Below are positions 29,774 through 42,000 of a DNA stretch of 64,000 nucleotides, piece by piece. The stretch covers positions 62,001 to 126,000 of the forward strand of contig DF239803.1 in NCBI GenBank assembly GCA_000507305.1, given 5' to 3'. This stretch comes from Breviolum minutum Mf 1.05b.01 (Eukaryota; Sar; Dinophyceae; Suessiales; Symbiodiniaceae). The stretch's first letter is position 1; the number at the start of each line of letters is the position of its first letter. The notes under the pieces were generated by a model. That model was not told the origin of the DNA. It did not search any database and saw nothing but the letters and a program-made list of their open reading frames with translations. Both the position numbers and the translations under genes were made by a program.

Positions 29774-32700
29774 TCCTGCCTTGAGGCTCCAAGTACGGCG
29801 CATGCTACAGAGCTTGCAGTGACTCGCAGTCCTCAGATTCGGTGCAACGAAAACCCAAAGAAAAACCCACGGGTTTTTGGCATCTTCAAAACGGGATCAT
29901 TACATGGGACCCCTTTTGGGGAAATGAAACAAGCAGCAAATGTATGGTAAATTTTGATGGATTTCTTCGAAACATAGTGCATTGTTTGTTTGGGTTGGTG
30001 ATATATTGACACCTGAAACCGTCCTTGAACAGAGCCCAATCAGATGGTTCTTCGTTCCGTTTGATAGGGGACTTTGATGGAATTGTTTTCCCTTTGGGGA
30101 AAGGAACGGCAAATTGGGCGTTCTGTCGATGTGGCAGAAAGATAGAGCGGATGGAGATAAGAGAGTTTTTGGAAGTGATATGGTTTAGAAATCCCATTCC
30201 CAAGCACCGTTTGGATGTATAAAAAGCCTACAAATCATAGGTCATTTCCTACCAACCTCACTTGGTGAACGCCGGATTTTTCCGAATCATCAACATGATT
30301 CACTGTTGAGCTCAGCAAAGACCTGAGGCCTGTGAAGGGGCGTCTGGACATTCCATTGGAGGCACCCACGGTTGGGGTTTTCCACTGAACCTCCAATCCC
30401 GGCATATCCCGGCAAGGCAGCTGACGGCTCACCCGGCACAACTGGTGCAGGAGTTCGAATTTTTGCGTAATCCACAGGGATGAAAAACACCCTTGACTTC
30501 CATCTCTTTCAACGTATTTCATCATCATGCGGTTTGATTTTTGTTTGACACATTTTTTGACGGTCGTTCTTCAAGGGACTTTTCTTGAATGCACCTAAAG
30601 ATGATGGATTTTTTAGCCAACTTGAGATTGAAGTTGAAGATTTTGAAAAAGTTGATGACTTTGACAATATGATTTCTGTAGCTACGGACCGTAGCGTGTA
30701 GATGGTCTCCTGACGGTCGGAGGGTTTACTATATCAGGACCTCTAGGAACCAGCATGAAAACAGTCCCGGCCGTGGAATGAGCCAATGAGAGAATTTTTG
30801 GTGGGTGGTATTATCCCAAAACCGCAGCGTTACTATAATTACACCATTTTTATTTTTGGCTCTAACAATCATTCCAAAACATACTGTAGATTTTTTAAAA
30901 CATCATTCAGAAATATATATATATATATATATATGCACCCTAAAACAAAAAATGACTATACAAGCTCCGATCAGCTTCTCCAAAGTATTCCTGAGAAATT
31001 TTCGTCATTTTTCTTGGACAAAAGGTCGACTTGGTAGAACCAACAGCCGACTCATTATCATGAACTTGAAGTCAGAACCAACTTGTGCTCAAGTAGATAC
31101 AGCGAATCTTCCATGTATTTTTTTGTATACACCCCTCGAAATGTAACATGGATAGCAAACATGATGCTGGAAGGAGAATCTATCTCCGGCTTCACCACCA
31201 TGGCTATTTTCGGTCATGTTGTTAAATTTCGGGCGTGTTTTCTTGAAATGTTTACTTGAAGCTTGGGTCCCTAAAGGTCACTATACAAACTATTGGGATT
31301 CAAACTCGTCTTTGGCTCACCTTGCAGGTAGTGGCTCGCTTGGAGCACCTTGTTGAGCTGGCAGATCGCGTAGAGACGAAACGAAGGTTGGAAGCGGGGT
31401 TTGGGGGGAAGGATGGTCGACGGGGTAAATTTCAGGGGCGTTCCCAAAAATGAGCAATGAAAAAAAAACAGGGCCGGGCTCAAATTCAAACGGTTATTTA
31501 GGGTTTTTTTTGGGAATGAAATCCTAGCTACTATTTAATTTATATGGGGATTATTTCATAGGACCAAATGTAAGGATCCCGTCATTCAACATTCAGGGTT
31601 CAATGGAACGTATCCGACCGTGGCTCATCCCGAAAGCGCCGAGGTTTAGAAGTCGTGTGCTACGAGAGTTCTCGACTACTCCAGGTCAGGACGAGTGGTG
31701 GGGAGCAGTGGCCTAGAAGGTCCGCTGGTTATGTATGCTGTATATAGGGGATGAAAAACTAGCCATTTACCATGGGGATTTTTAATGTGCCATTATGAGC
31801 ATCCCTCTAAACCTATCGGTATAATGAAATGTCATGAGGGTTTTGAATGTTGCTCATAGGATGGAAATCTGATGAAATCCTTCAGAACGATTGGGAAGTC
31901 GCAGCATTTTTTCTTTGTTCCCACAGGATTTGTGATCTGAATAGAGATGAATCTCTTATATATAATCCTTGATAGATTTTGATATAGAGATGATAAACGG
32001 AGGATGAGCCGGTGCAAAAATGATTCCCTTACTTTGGTTGATTTGCCTGAAACATCCTTTTCATTTGTTTTCATTTAGGAACAGCAACAAACCAGACCAA
32101 GACCATCCAAAACCAAAACCTGAATTTCCTGAAACATCCTTTTGTTGTTCTTTTTCCTTCGGGAACAATGGAGAACAAAACCAAACAAACTTGCTGAACC
32201 CAAATCCTGCCTTCCCGAATTCTCTCGATCCTGCAGATTTGGAAGCATCAACTCCATCTGAAGCATCCCTTCCGGAGGACGGGCGAAAAAACAGAGGGTT
32301 CAACAAGAGAAAAAGCAACAAAAAGCAAGAAGAGCGTATGAAAATGCATGTTGATTTTTCTCTGCGGAAGGATGCAGAGGGTGATGTATTTTTTGCGTGT
32401 TTTCTTTTTTTTGTGTGTGCGTTTATTTGGTCATTGTCATACGCAAACAGAAGCAAATGTAAAGGTATTGGTGCACATGTTTGTGCTTTTGTCGGGGTAT
32501 ACTGTAGCGGCTGAAGTGGGCTCAAGCGTTGGAAGATTGATTTATTGAGGTTGGAACATTGTTTTTTTTTGGGTCGCAGCCATATGCAGGTGTTGGAAGA
32601 GGAGAAGGTGCTGGGCTTATGGACTTGTATGAGAGTATAGCAATGGATACGAACTCCCAAGAAATGACATGGCCATACCTGCATCAAGGTATATATGTAT

Positions 32701-33500
32701 ATTCATATTATTATATACACATAAATTTGGCAAATGCTCTTTCTAATTCTATCTACCTTTTCAATGCTTCTTGATCAACCTGGCAGCCTTGCATGTTAGC
32801 CCGTCTGAACTCCATTGGATCCAAGGTCCAAGTTGCGAAAAAAACATCCCTAAACCTACAAGAATTCACCCATACAAATTATGAGGAATCCCTGCCAGCA
32901 GCCTGCTGTTTTCAAAGGTTTCAAAGGGCACGGAACCCATAGGTGTGATAGGTGTGTTGGTGTTCCAACCTTAGAACACATGTTTCACTAAGTCACTATG
33001 AGAGAGGGAATTGTTTCATTCATTTTAAGCCCAGGGTTTCTACATAATGGCTGCGTAGTATGACTTGTCCATCTCTTCCAAACCACCATGCTTTGGCGCT
33101 AGATATCTATCTTAAGTAGCAAATACAAAACAAGGAGATGGGCCAGGTGACCAGCTTGTACTGGTTGGTGAATAGGGATCCTCATAGTGGCTTGTCAATA
33201 ACCCGAAATACCAGGTGGATCACTGGGAGCATCTGGCAAAAATGCCTGAAGTGGGGATGGATGCTAAAGGAACTATTTAGTCATAGGGAAAATGGTGGGA
33301 AAACCCTTGGGATGGGGCCCCTTAATATTCAACGCCACCACCTGATATATAGTGGGTATTTATTGGGTATATCCCCTTTTAAAGGGCTCCAACAGCGGGT
33401 TTAAACAGCTAGGGGCCCTCCATCCCAAAGGTCCAAATCACCTGCTGGTGCTGGTTCGAAAATCTGCGATGTTGGCGTCTTTTTTAAGCAACAAAAATGA
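29774..33500 (+). CDS. Unidentified split gene, about six or more exons
   Basis: Exon candidates are: 29774-~29850 (SCLEAPSTAHATELAVTRSP); 31328-31386 (VVARLEHLVELADRVETKRR, GT donor); 32079-32380 (about 100 codons, NPAFPNSLDPADLEASTPSE, Lys/Asn-rich, GT donor); 32580-32688 (PYAGVGRGEGAGLMDLYESI, GT donor); 32787-32825 (LHVSPSELHWIQ, GT donor); 33409-33500 (RGPPSQRSKSPAGAGSKICD, stop TGA). Phases agree for the last three. Between 32380 and 32580 one tiny exon is needed to keep frame. No domain is recognised. The 32079 exon includes sequence that looks duplicated from the end of its own upstream intron. It could be more than one gene. The oxidoreductase gene starts 300 bases after the stop. 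Confidence 0.4.
31127..31232 (+). mobile_element. Inverted-repeat element, family B (decayed)
   Basis: It starts TACACCCCTCGAAATGTAAC and ends TGTTAAATTTCGGGCGTG. Confidence 0.55.
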
Positions 33501-33800
33501 TCCGGCAAAATTCAACAATAAAACAGGGATCATGAAATTATCCATTTTCTGGGAATCAAACAATGCAAAAATGTATGGTAATTTTCGATGGACTTCCCAT
33601 CTTGTTTGTGCATGAAGTTTGGGTTGGTAATATAATAACCCCCTGTAACATTCAACTTTTACCTGAAATCATGATGATCTAATACTCACCAATTCTCCCT
33701 AGACATTTGAAGTGCTAGACCCTTGAAAAGTGCGAACAAAAAAAAACCTGAGAGTCTTAAGATCCGTGATTTGATCCGTGGATCTCTCCGCCCAACCGCC

Positions 33801-36800
33801 ATGGTCTTACGCTGGGGCATCGTTGGTTGTGGAGATGTGACAGAAGTGAAGAGTGGCCCAGGCTTTCGCTTGGCTAGGAATTCGCAGTTGGTGGCCGTAA
33901 TGCGCCGTGATGGCGAGAAAGCAAAGGACTATGCTGAACGACATCAAGTCCCTAAGTGGTACAACACCTTGGAAGGGATCTTGACGGATCCGGAGGCAGA
34001 AATGGTTGAAGAAAAAAAAATGGTGGAATGAATACAAAAAAATATATATATATATATATATTGGGATACTCATGTTGGGGGGATATTAAAACAAGAAACA
34101 ACAGTTGTTTTGTATTGCTTACATCTTATACAAGCCCTGATTTTGGATGACTTTGCTGTATTTCTTTTTTGTTGAAGGGGGATGTATCAAAAACGCAAAG
34201 TTGTGGAAAAGGGGGCTGGTTTTTGTTTTTTAGGCACGGGGTGTGCCAATAAGTTAATGGAGTCCCTGTCAGGATTGGAGGATGACGTCATGGGGGGTTA
34301 GATGGTCCATGAGTTCCATGTAATTTTTCTAGGGAGGAAAAAAACATCTTATTTCAGTAGTAAAACTAAATGATGGGCCTTGGCAAAGGTGATTCCTTTT
34401 AAATATGGCCATTTTTGGTATCTATGTTAAATTTCTGGGGTGTAATGATTTCTCACAAAACAGCCGAGGTATTGTGATTTTTTCTTGTTACAGTACTTGT
34501 TCGACCTCTCGCTCTGACTGTATGCATGTACAGTGTATATCAATGATGGTATTTTATATAGAAGCACCAAACATTCCAGGTACTTAAGATGGAGGAGTTT
34601 TTACTTATATAAGCTGTATGGATACGGCCTATGTAAGGGAAAATCATGGAAAATCCACTCCACAAAATAGCCTTACAGGGTTCAGTACCTCCATTTTGAT
34701 GATAAGGTTGGTGGTTCAGAAATCCGGCAAGCACCAGTTGATACGGTACATATCCCAATATTTACAAGGTTTTAGTTTAGCACCATCCCAGGTGGTTGGG
34801 AAGGGGATTTCTGAGACATCAACAGTAGAAAGCACGGTACACCCTGGAAGATCAACATGGTTCACCTACAAATCACCCATATTAGAAAGGAACATGATCT
34901 TCCAGGCCTCCATGAGGACATGTTCTGCGTTAATCTTCCAGGGTGTAGATTCTTTGGTTTTTCATCCGAAAGGTGGATGCTATTTACGTGGCAACTCCAC
35001 CTGGATCACACTTAGAAGTGGCACGCGAAGTTGCCAAACATGGTAAACCTTGCTATTTGGAAAAGCCCATGGCTAGGAATCTCACAGACTCTTGGTGGAT
35101 ATTCGCTATGTCAGGTGATGTTCAAAGAGTTGAAATGTAGGTCACTTGTATGATTCATTTCGGCTTCGTATATCATGTTATGATATCATCATACCCACGC
35201 ACGTTTGTATGACAACACGACATGTTTTTTGTTTTCCCTCATCAACAAGTTATAGAGTTTATATATATATGATATATATATATTTAGTTTATATTTAAGT
35301 TATTTTCTTCATGTTTTTTTCAAAGCCCTCGTCTTCTCTAGAATCATTGAGCCGCCTCACCCCTTGGTCCTTGGATTTTTTCAAACTTCCAGGAATCACT
35401 GGAGATTGCTGAGATTTTCGAGTCGGCAAAACTTCCCTTGTTCGTGGCCTACTATCGTCGATGCTATGCTCGTTTCCTACGCTTGAAGAAGCTCTTAGAG
35501 TCGCAGAAATACGGCAAAATCACCGCCGTGCACTATCGGATGGAACGGTTGAAAGCGTCCAAGGGCGCTGGTTGGAGAGAAAATGCCTCCATCTCAGGAG
35601 GTGGTTTCTTTGTAGATGTTGGTTCTCATGCATTGGATTTATTGGATTTTTTGTTGGGACCATTACAACAACTCTCTGGGGTGGCCGTCCGGGAAAGAGG
35701 AAGTGATCCTGCTGCACCGGAGGAGGCTGTGACGGTATCCTTTGCATGTGCGCAGTCAGAAGCGATCGGCACCTTGGTATGTTTTTTGGAGAGGAAAAAC
35801 TGATGCAGCTGCTGGCTGAAGTTTTGGGCTTAGTCATTTTGCGTCAACAGGACTTAGATATCCTTCTTTTGTTTTTTTTTTGGGGGGGGTTGGCGGGGGG
35901 TAATGGGATTTTTTGTTTTTTCAATGTAGGCACTGCAATCTGGAATTTTCACTCGTCAGAAAGCTGCGATATCTTGGAGATTACAACTGCTGAAGCCAAG
36001 ATTGTTCTCCCTGAATTCATGAACGGACGACTGGTTTCAGTGAAAGATTCCAATGGCTCGGTATTGGAAGAATGGGAGGAGGCACCACCGAGCACTGTTC
36101 AACTACCCATGATTCAGAGCGCAACTTGGAATCAAAGCCCACAATATATACACATATATGTATATATTACACACATATCCATATATATGCCAGGTGAACA
36201 TATCGACTTGGATTTGTATAGTTATTGGAAACACGTGCTTTTTTTAAAAATGCGTTTTTGAAGTGATATTTTTGATAGGTTTTAATTGGCATGTTTACTG
36301 TCTTATATTGTGCTTCCATCTGGCATTGGATACATCCACAGACCGCTTCATGTCTATACTCTATAGCCATAGATACTTTCTGTAGATACATGGCATCTAT
36401 ACTCTATACTCTCTAGCCAAACTACTTCGGACTTAGGGATTTGCATAGGATCATGGTGCAACATGAAAGACAGATTGCCACCAAGATTCTGAATCGGGAA
36501 GACCCAACTCAACAACTCAACTCCTCAGATATCTGGACCCAAAAAAACGGCTGTATTTTGGAGAGGGTGGGAATCTTTCAAACCATCCAACGTTCTTTTT
36601 TGGTATTCGTAAACATGGTGGGTTTTGTCACCAGCATATATATGAGGTTCCTGGCCTGTATATTATTATAACCATGGCCGAAAAATAAATGGGTTAACTG
36701 GGGTTACAACAACCCCTATAAGTGGAGTTGTAACCTCATAACTGGTAGGTAAAGGCCGACCTTGTACTTCATACGTAGTCATGCTCAAAATCATGCTGGG

Positions 36801-37002
36801 AATTGCACCTGGATTTGAGGTCACCGATGCTATCCTTGAAAGTAATCCCAAGCTTTGCCCTAGCACCAGCAGCAGTGCCCTACGCACCGCGCGTTATATT
36901 GATGATGCCTTGACCAATTTCTATGGTGGTCGAGGTGATGCATTTTGGACGAGGGTTGACTCCTGGCCTGTGAACTCCAAAGGAAGTGGATATGTCACTT
37001 GA
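33801..37002 (+). CDS. Gfo/Idh/MocA-family NAD(P)-dependent oxidoreductase, five exons
   Basis: Exons 33801-34004, 34973-35086, 35393-35768, 35930-36120 and 36820-37002 give about 355 residues, normal for the family. The start ATG opens MVLRWGIVGCGDVTEVKSGP, the N-terminal Rossmann nucleotide-binding motif. Exon 2 gives DAIYVATPPGSHLEVA and the LEKPMARN box (EKP lysine, cofactor and catalytic role). Exon 3 gives LFVAYYRRC and the GGGFFVDVGSHALDLLDFLL motif with the conserved Asp and His. The C-terminal domain ends PKLCPSTSSSALRTARYIDD, ALTNFYGG. Introns start GT, GA, GC and GC, and all joins keep frame. Intron 1 contains family D and C elements; intron 3 is flanked by the repeat GGCAC. Such enzymes oxidise or reduce sugars or dihydrodiols with NAD(P); substrate unknown. 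The last ~15 residues are less certain. Confidence 0.85.
34838..34947 (+). mobile_element. Inverted-repeat element, family C, in intron 1 of the oxidoreductase
   Basis: It starts TACACCCTGGAAGATCAACA and ends GCGTTAATCTTCCAGGGTGTA. The arms are near perfect. A family D copy (about 34690-34835) lies immediately to its left. Confidence 0.9.
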
Positions 37003-39095
37003 GGATTCAATGGGATGATCGAAGGACATTTTCAGGGAACAAATCTGAGGTGAAATGGGACAGGCTTTGCGGCTTTGCCTATAGAAATATTCGGCTGGAT
37101 CTAGTGTTGAGGCATTTCAGACCTGAAAATTATGGAGATGTGCTGATGCTTGTGACACGTGGATGTGGATGCCTCAAAGAAAGGCAGGCATTCGGTGTGT
37201 ATCTGTGATGCTTCTCCACACCTGCGACAAGTTGGATGCAGAAAAACTGGTGATAAATCGGTGGTGGAATTTCCAGTACCAAAAAAGGAGGGTTGACCAT
37301 CCTACGACCCCCAAAGGGTGAATTGGACCAGGGCTGTGAACCACCAAACCCTGCCTTGCAAAAAAAAGTCCCCAATCACAAGGCGGAAGAAGAAGAAGTA
37401 GAAGAAAGGCTTGGTGGGCGGGCCCATTGCAGATGACTTACGCAGCGGAGTTTCAAGTCAGAAATTGTTTTTTTTGTGATGCTGGAATTTGCATGCTCTA
37501 CGTTTTGGAACGGACAAAATTGATCCAAATAATAAGTAGGAACCGTGGCTTCGTCATGAAGTTTTTCCAAATTGGACTTGTTTGCTTCTGTGTAGGGTTG
37601 AGTCCGAGGGCAAACAAGAGATCCATCAGTCAATGGGTTGAAGGGACCCCTTTCCATTTGACTTGGATCATCTGAAGATGTTGGTTTCACTGTTGTGTGG
37701 CCCTGCTTGCTGAAGATTCGCTGAGAATGGACAGGCAAAGTGTGCAAGTCTTAGTGCAGAAGTATGAGGCAATCCGTGTTGCATATGATGTGGGAAGGGA
37801 TGAAAACAAACCACAAACCACATAGGACGCAGATGACCGGGATAAATCTACTACTGATATACAGTGAGTTGTGATACTGTATCGCATTGCTTGCGTTTAG
37901 GGCCTGAGATTTTCGTAGATGAAGATATGCCGTGCCGTGGGCACCGCTAGTGCCCTTTGAAGTGAGGGAAAAAATGGGGCTTCAACTGAGCCACAAAAAA
38001 ACCCTAGTTCTTTAGGGTATATAGGGGATTATAGGGGATTATACTATCCAATTATATAATAGGGATTATAATAAACAATTATACATAAAGATCCCTATGA
38101 AACAACCAGTACAATGGAAAGTAAGAGTCTTTTTTTTTTCGTGGCTCAACTTGCAACACTGTCAATATATAGGAGTTTCCTATGAGATTTAATCATCAGC
38201 GTTTTGTCCAGAACCGATGCGGAAAAAAGTATGGGAAATTTGACCTTCAACATTTTTTTTGTCTAAGTTCCCAGTTCTGCAGTTCAACAGTGGGGTGTGT
38301 GACCCGAGTACTCGTTCACTCTCTCTCTCTCTCTCTCTCTCCTTCTCTCTCCATTNGTACTCGTTCACTCTCTCTCTCTCTCTCTCTCTCCTTCTCTCTC
38401 CATTTTTCTTGCTTCAAATCACCCCAATAGTCAACAAATATTATCGAAAAACATGAAAACATATCAATATATTCAAACACCATCAAATATCATCAAACTA
38501 TAGATCACTCAGGATCACTGTCAAAATGATACATGGATAATTTGAAGATCCACAACCTGAATCTCACCTGCTTTTGGCCAGTCGCCTTGGCCAACTCTTC
38601 TACGTCGTCAAGAAGGTGCACGTTCAGACTACTACATTTGTAAGGGACAAACATGACCTGGTGCACCAGTTATTTGATCATGAAAAGAAGATGTTTTTTT
38701 TGTTTTTTTGAAATACCCCGCCAGAAATTTTAACATATACCAAGAATGGGCCATATTTTTTGAGCCGGTTTCGTCACCTCTTCCAAAGCATGATTGTATG
38801 GTATCCATGTTCAGTTTTTGGGGGTGTATCCTGAAAGGATTCACAAAGCGCGCGGGCCAGGTGTGAAGAACATGGCACCTCCAGCAGCTTGTGCTTTGTC
38901 TTTTGAAAGGATGCCAAGCAGCCAAACATCCAAAATGAATGTATTACCGACATATTTACCTACATTTTACGAAATAGAAATGAAGCATCGACATGTAGGC
39001 AAATCCATGGTATATAGATATACAGTAGCCATCCCTTGAGTACCTGGGTAGTCGAGTGAGGATTTCGGGGAGGTGTGGAACTTTTCGCCTTTCAG
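37003..39095 (+). other. Spacer with possible exons of the next gene
   Basis: Islands that may be exons: 37411-37450 (GLVGGPIADDLRSGVS), 37720-37790 (MDRQSVQVLVQKYEAIRVAY), 37910-37955 (PEIFVDEDMPCRG), 38582-38615 (RLGQLFYVVKK, GT donor) and 38850-38905 (GPGVKNMAPPAACALS). They could be the N-terminal exons of the multi-exon gene that follows, but phases do not chain uniquely. The rest is AT-rich with a CT microsatellite at the gap 38356. Confidence 0.35.
38308..38404 (+). repeat. CT microsatellite duplicated across a gap
   Basis: The 48 bases GTACTCGTTCA(CT)n...CCATT at 38308-38355 recur exactly at 38357-38404 on the other side of the N at 38356. This looks like an unmerged contig overlap. 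Confidence 0.9.
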
Positions 39096-42000
39096 GTTCC
39101 GAGAAGGCAGAGCCAGAGCCGGCCGTTGAAAAGTGGAAGCCTGAGGATTTCGTCGACTTTCGGCAAAGGCCATCCTAAAAAACCAGTTGAGGGACAGGTA
39201 GGAAATATCCCCTATGATTTTTCAGGCTTTTAGGCACTATTTCCAGTCCTGGAAAGACATCCGTAGGAAAGTGCCATGATTTGTTGGCAACTGGAGGCAA
39301 CTGGTTTCAGGGGTCTCCAGTTGATGGAGATTAACGTCGCAACGGCAACGGCTGTTTTCCAAGGTGGTATTTTGTTCAAGAGGTTGATGTTCAGCCTCCA
39401 ATTCTGGGGAGAAGATGTCTTATTTGATGCATGTTTCTCAAGGTGAGCAAGGATTAAAAACATCCTGGGATTGCCACAAAATGACATCCTACCCAGTTAT
39501 GTAGGGATTATGTATAGATGTATATATTTCGTAAACCCTAATGAGGATCCAGTGATTTTCCCACAACCATGATTTCGAGGCGAAAGTTTTTGGCCGTTTT
39601 TTTTCATTGTCCAAGAAGGGACTTGAGCCATTGAACTTGGGGGATGTTTTTGGGAAGTTACAGAAAGGTGCAACGTTTCCCTTGAACCGATTTAAGGATT
39701 GACATATTTGCATAATATATATATATAGATACATATAGATTTTAGATATAAGGGTATAATTATAGGGTATATATATATAAGAGTATAGCTATGAACAATG
39801 CAATATATCTATAATTACATACTATACATATACACGATACCGGAGTTCTAAATCCAAGCCTACTGTTTGATGGTTCACAAACATCAGTTATTGTAGGAAT
39901 CATTTTTGGAACGTAATGGATGCGACTATGTACTTTTCGAGCTTTTGAAAGCATTTTTCCTTGGTGGTTAGATAGCCTAATATTTCTGGCAAGACTACGT
40001 ATCACTCTGTTTGCCGCCTGAGAAGTTGGGATTGGAAGTTCAAGTAACTTTGGTGACATACTCCTGAAACAAGAGTGGCCAGTTTTTTTTTTTAAGTGTA
40101 ACGTCGTCCCCATTCACTGTATCTAAGCTACTTCTTTTTAGAGATGTGTACCCTAAACCTAAAAAGATCTCTAAATTATGACATTCCAAACATCTCGGCT
40201 GCATCATTGAGGTCAGTTAGCTTGAGTGATGACACAGGCCCTAGTTCTCCCAGCTTCACTGACCAGGATTTCTTGCCGGGGCAGGTAGTGAGTGAGTTAA
40301 CAATGGAAAAAGGCATTGTACGATTCTTTTGAATGGATGCTTAGCTTTATCATGCTGATTAGAAACCAACTATATACATCAACATAGCTTGCGACATTGT
40401 TTTTTTTCCCCAGCCAGCTTCACTGGTTTTGCCCACATACCCTTTGAAGATACCCCAGACTTCCCCAAAGCCCCACAAGGAAAATCCTTCATTTTCCAGT
40501 TGGTGAAACATCTGGGGTATCTTACAGGGGGGCCCTGTAGGTGAGATCTTGTTGAGCTGATAGTTTTGATCCTACAGGAGCTGATGGACAAGTCCAATGC
40601 CCTGCGTCGCAAAGGCAAGCAAGGGAGACTTTCGCAAAACTTTGGCTGAAAAGGAAGGGATAACTAGGTGGTGGTTTCACCCTGGGTTGTTTAGGGTTTA
40701 TAGGGTATGATTATACTACCCAGTTATGAGGGGATTATATATATATATATACACGAATAACTAGGTGGTGGTTTCTTACTTTCTTACACATTTTTTATTT
40801 TCACCCCGATCCCTGGGGAAATGATCCAATTTGACGAGCATATTTTTCAACTGTGTTGAAACCACCAACTAGATATTTTTTTCTAAAAATCCCCGACAAA
40901 CCACAATGCCAGGAACAAAATTCCGGAAGCTGTTCTGCTTTTAGTTGCGTTTTTAACTAAAGGTGTTTTGTGTGATCTCTACAAAAAAAACCTATCTTTA
41001 TCGAGGCATGGTGGGGACCGGGATAGGTGGAATGCATTCCAGCTTTTTTCGTAGAAAAACCATCAATGATTCCTCATGCCCAGCTGTGGTGGTTTCGGCT
41101 TTCATTTCGGGATTTGCCGCTGCTGTCCACTGAAATTGTTATCTCAGTCATATCGGTTCCCATACCATCCATGTATGGTATATTTACAGTACCTACACTT
41201 ACCAGGTAAATATATCATACATTGATGATCATTGATGTATGAGGCACTCAAAATGAGGATGTTTCGCTTTGCCAAGGGCCGCATTAATTTGGGCTTTCCA
41301 ATTTTTTTCTTGGAATCATGGAGCGATCTTGAGGAATTTTTGATGAACCAAATTCGACCACACCGGTCATACTGTTGATGGAAGAAAGCCTGCACCACCT
41401 GGGATTTTCGAAACCCTGTAAATAATGGGATAAACTACCCTATCAACTGGTTACCCGGATTTCTTCCATCGGCAGTAGATATCTTTGTAGTCACTGTAGA
41501 CTTTTTTGTTTGAAAGATGGATAAAAATGGCAGTCTGTTGAGTGTTTCGTATGACCTTTTGGAAAGATAAATCACCTTTTGGGAAGATAAATCACCTTTT
41601 GGGAGGAATATTTTTGTAATGGCTTGTTGCTTGTTCAGCCACTGAGGAATTCCACGAATAAAACAACATCCTCAAAACCGGTTTATTTTCCCGAAGGGTG
41701 AAAAGAATTCCAGTTATGAAAGACTATTCCAAGTGCATCTGACGTTTTTGAACAGTACCATTACCATGCTTGTTTTAAACGCCTCCTTGTTGCTTGTCTC
41801 CGTGAATCCAGGATTCAATCTCTTGCCTCACGCGAACGGTGTGCATCTCAAGAAAAAACGACTGGCCTTGAAAACGTCAAAAAACCAAAACCCGATGGCC
41901 TTGATCTTCTCGCCACAGATCTCATTAAGAAAAAAGGTCTCAAACATGTCTCAAAAAGGCATAAACAAACCGTAACCTACTGTTGATGGAAGAAGTCCCC

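Noticed and set aside
30290-30528. Minus-strand 66- and 97-codon frames
   Set aside because: GC-rich segment open in several frames on both strands; no splice or start signal decides, so no gene was called.
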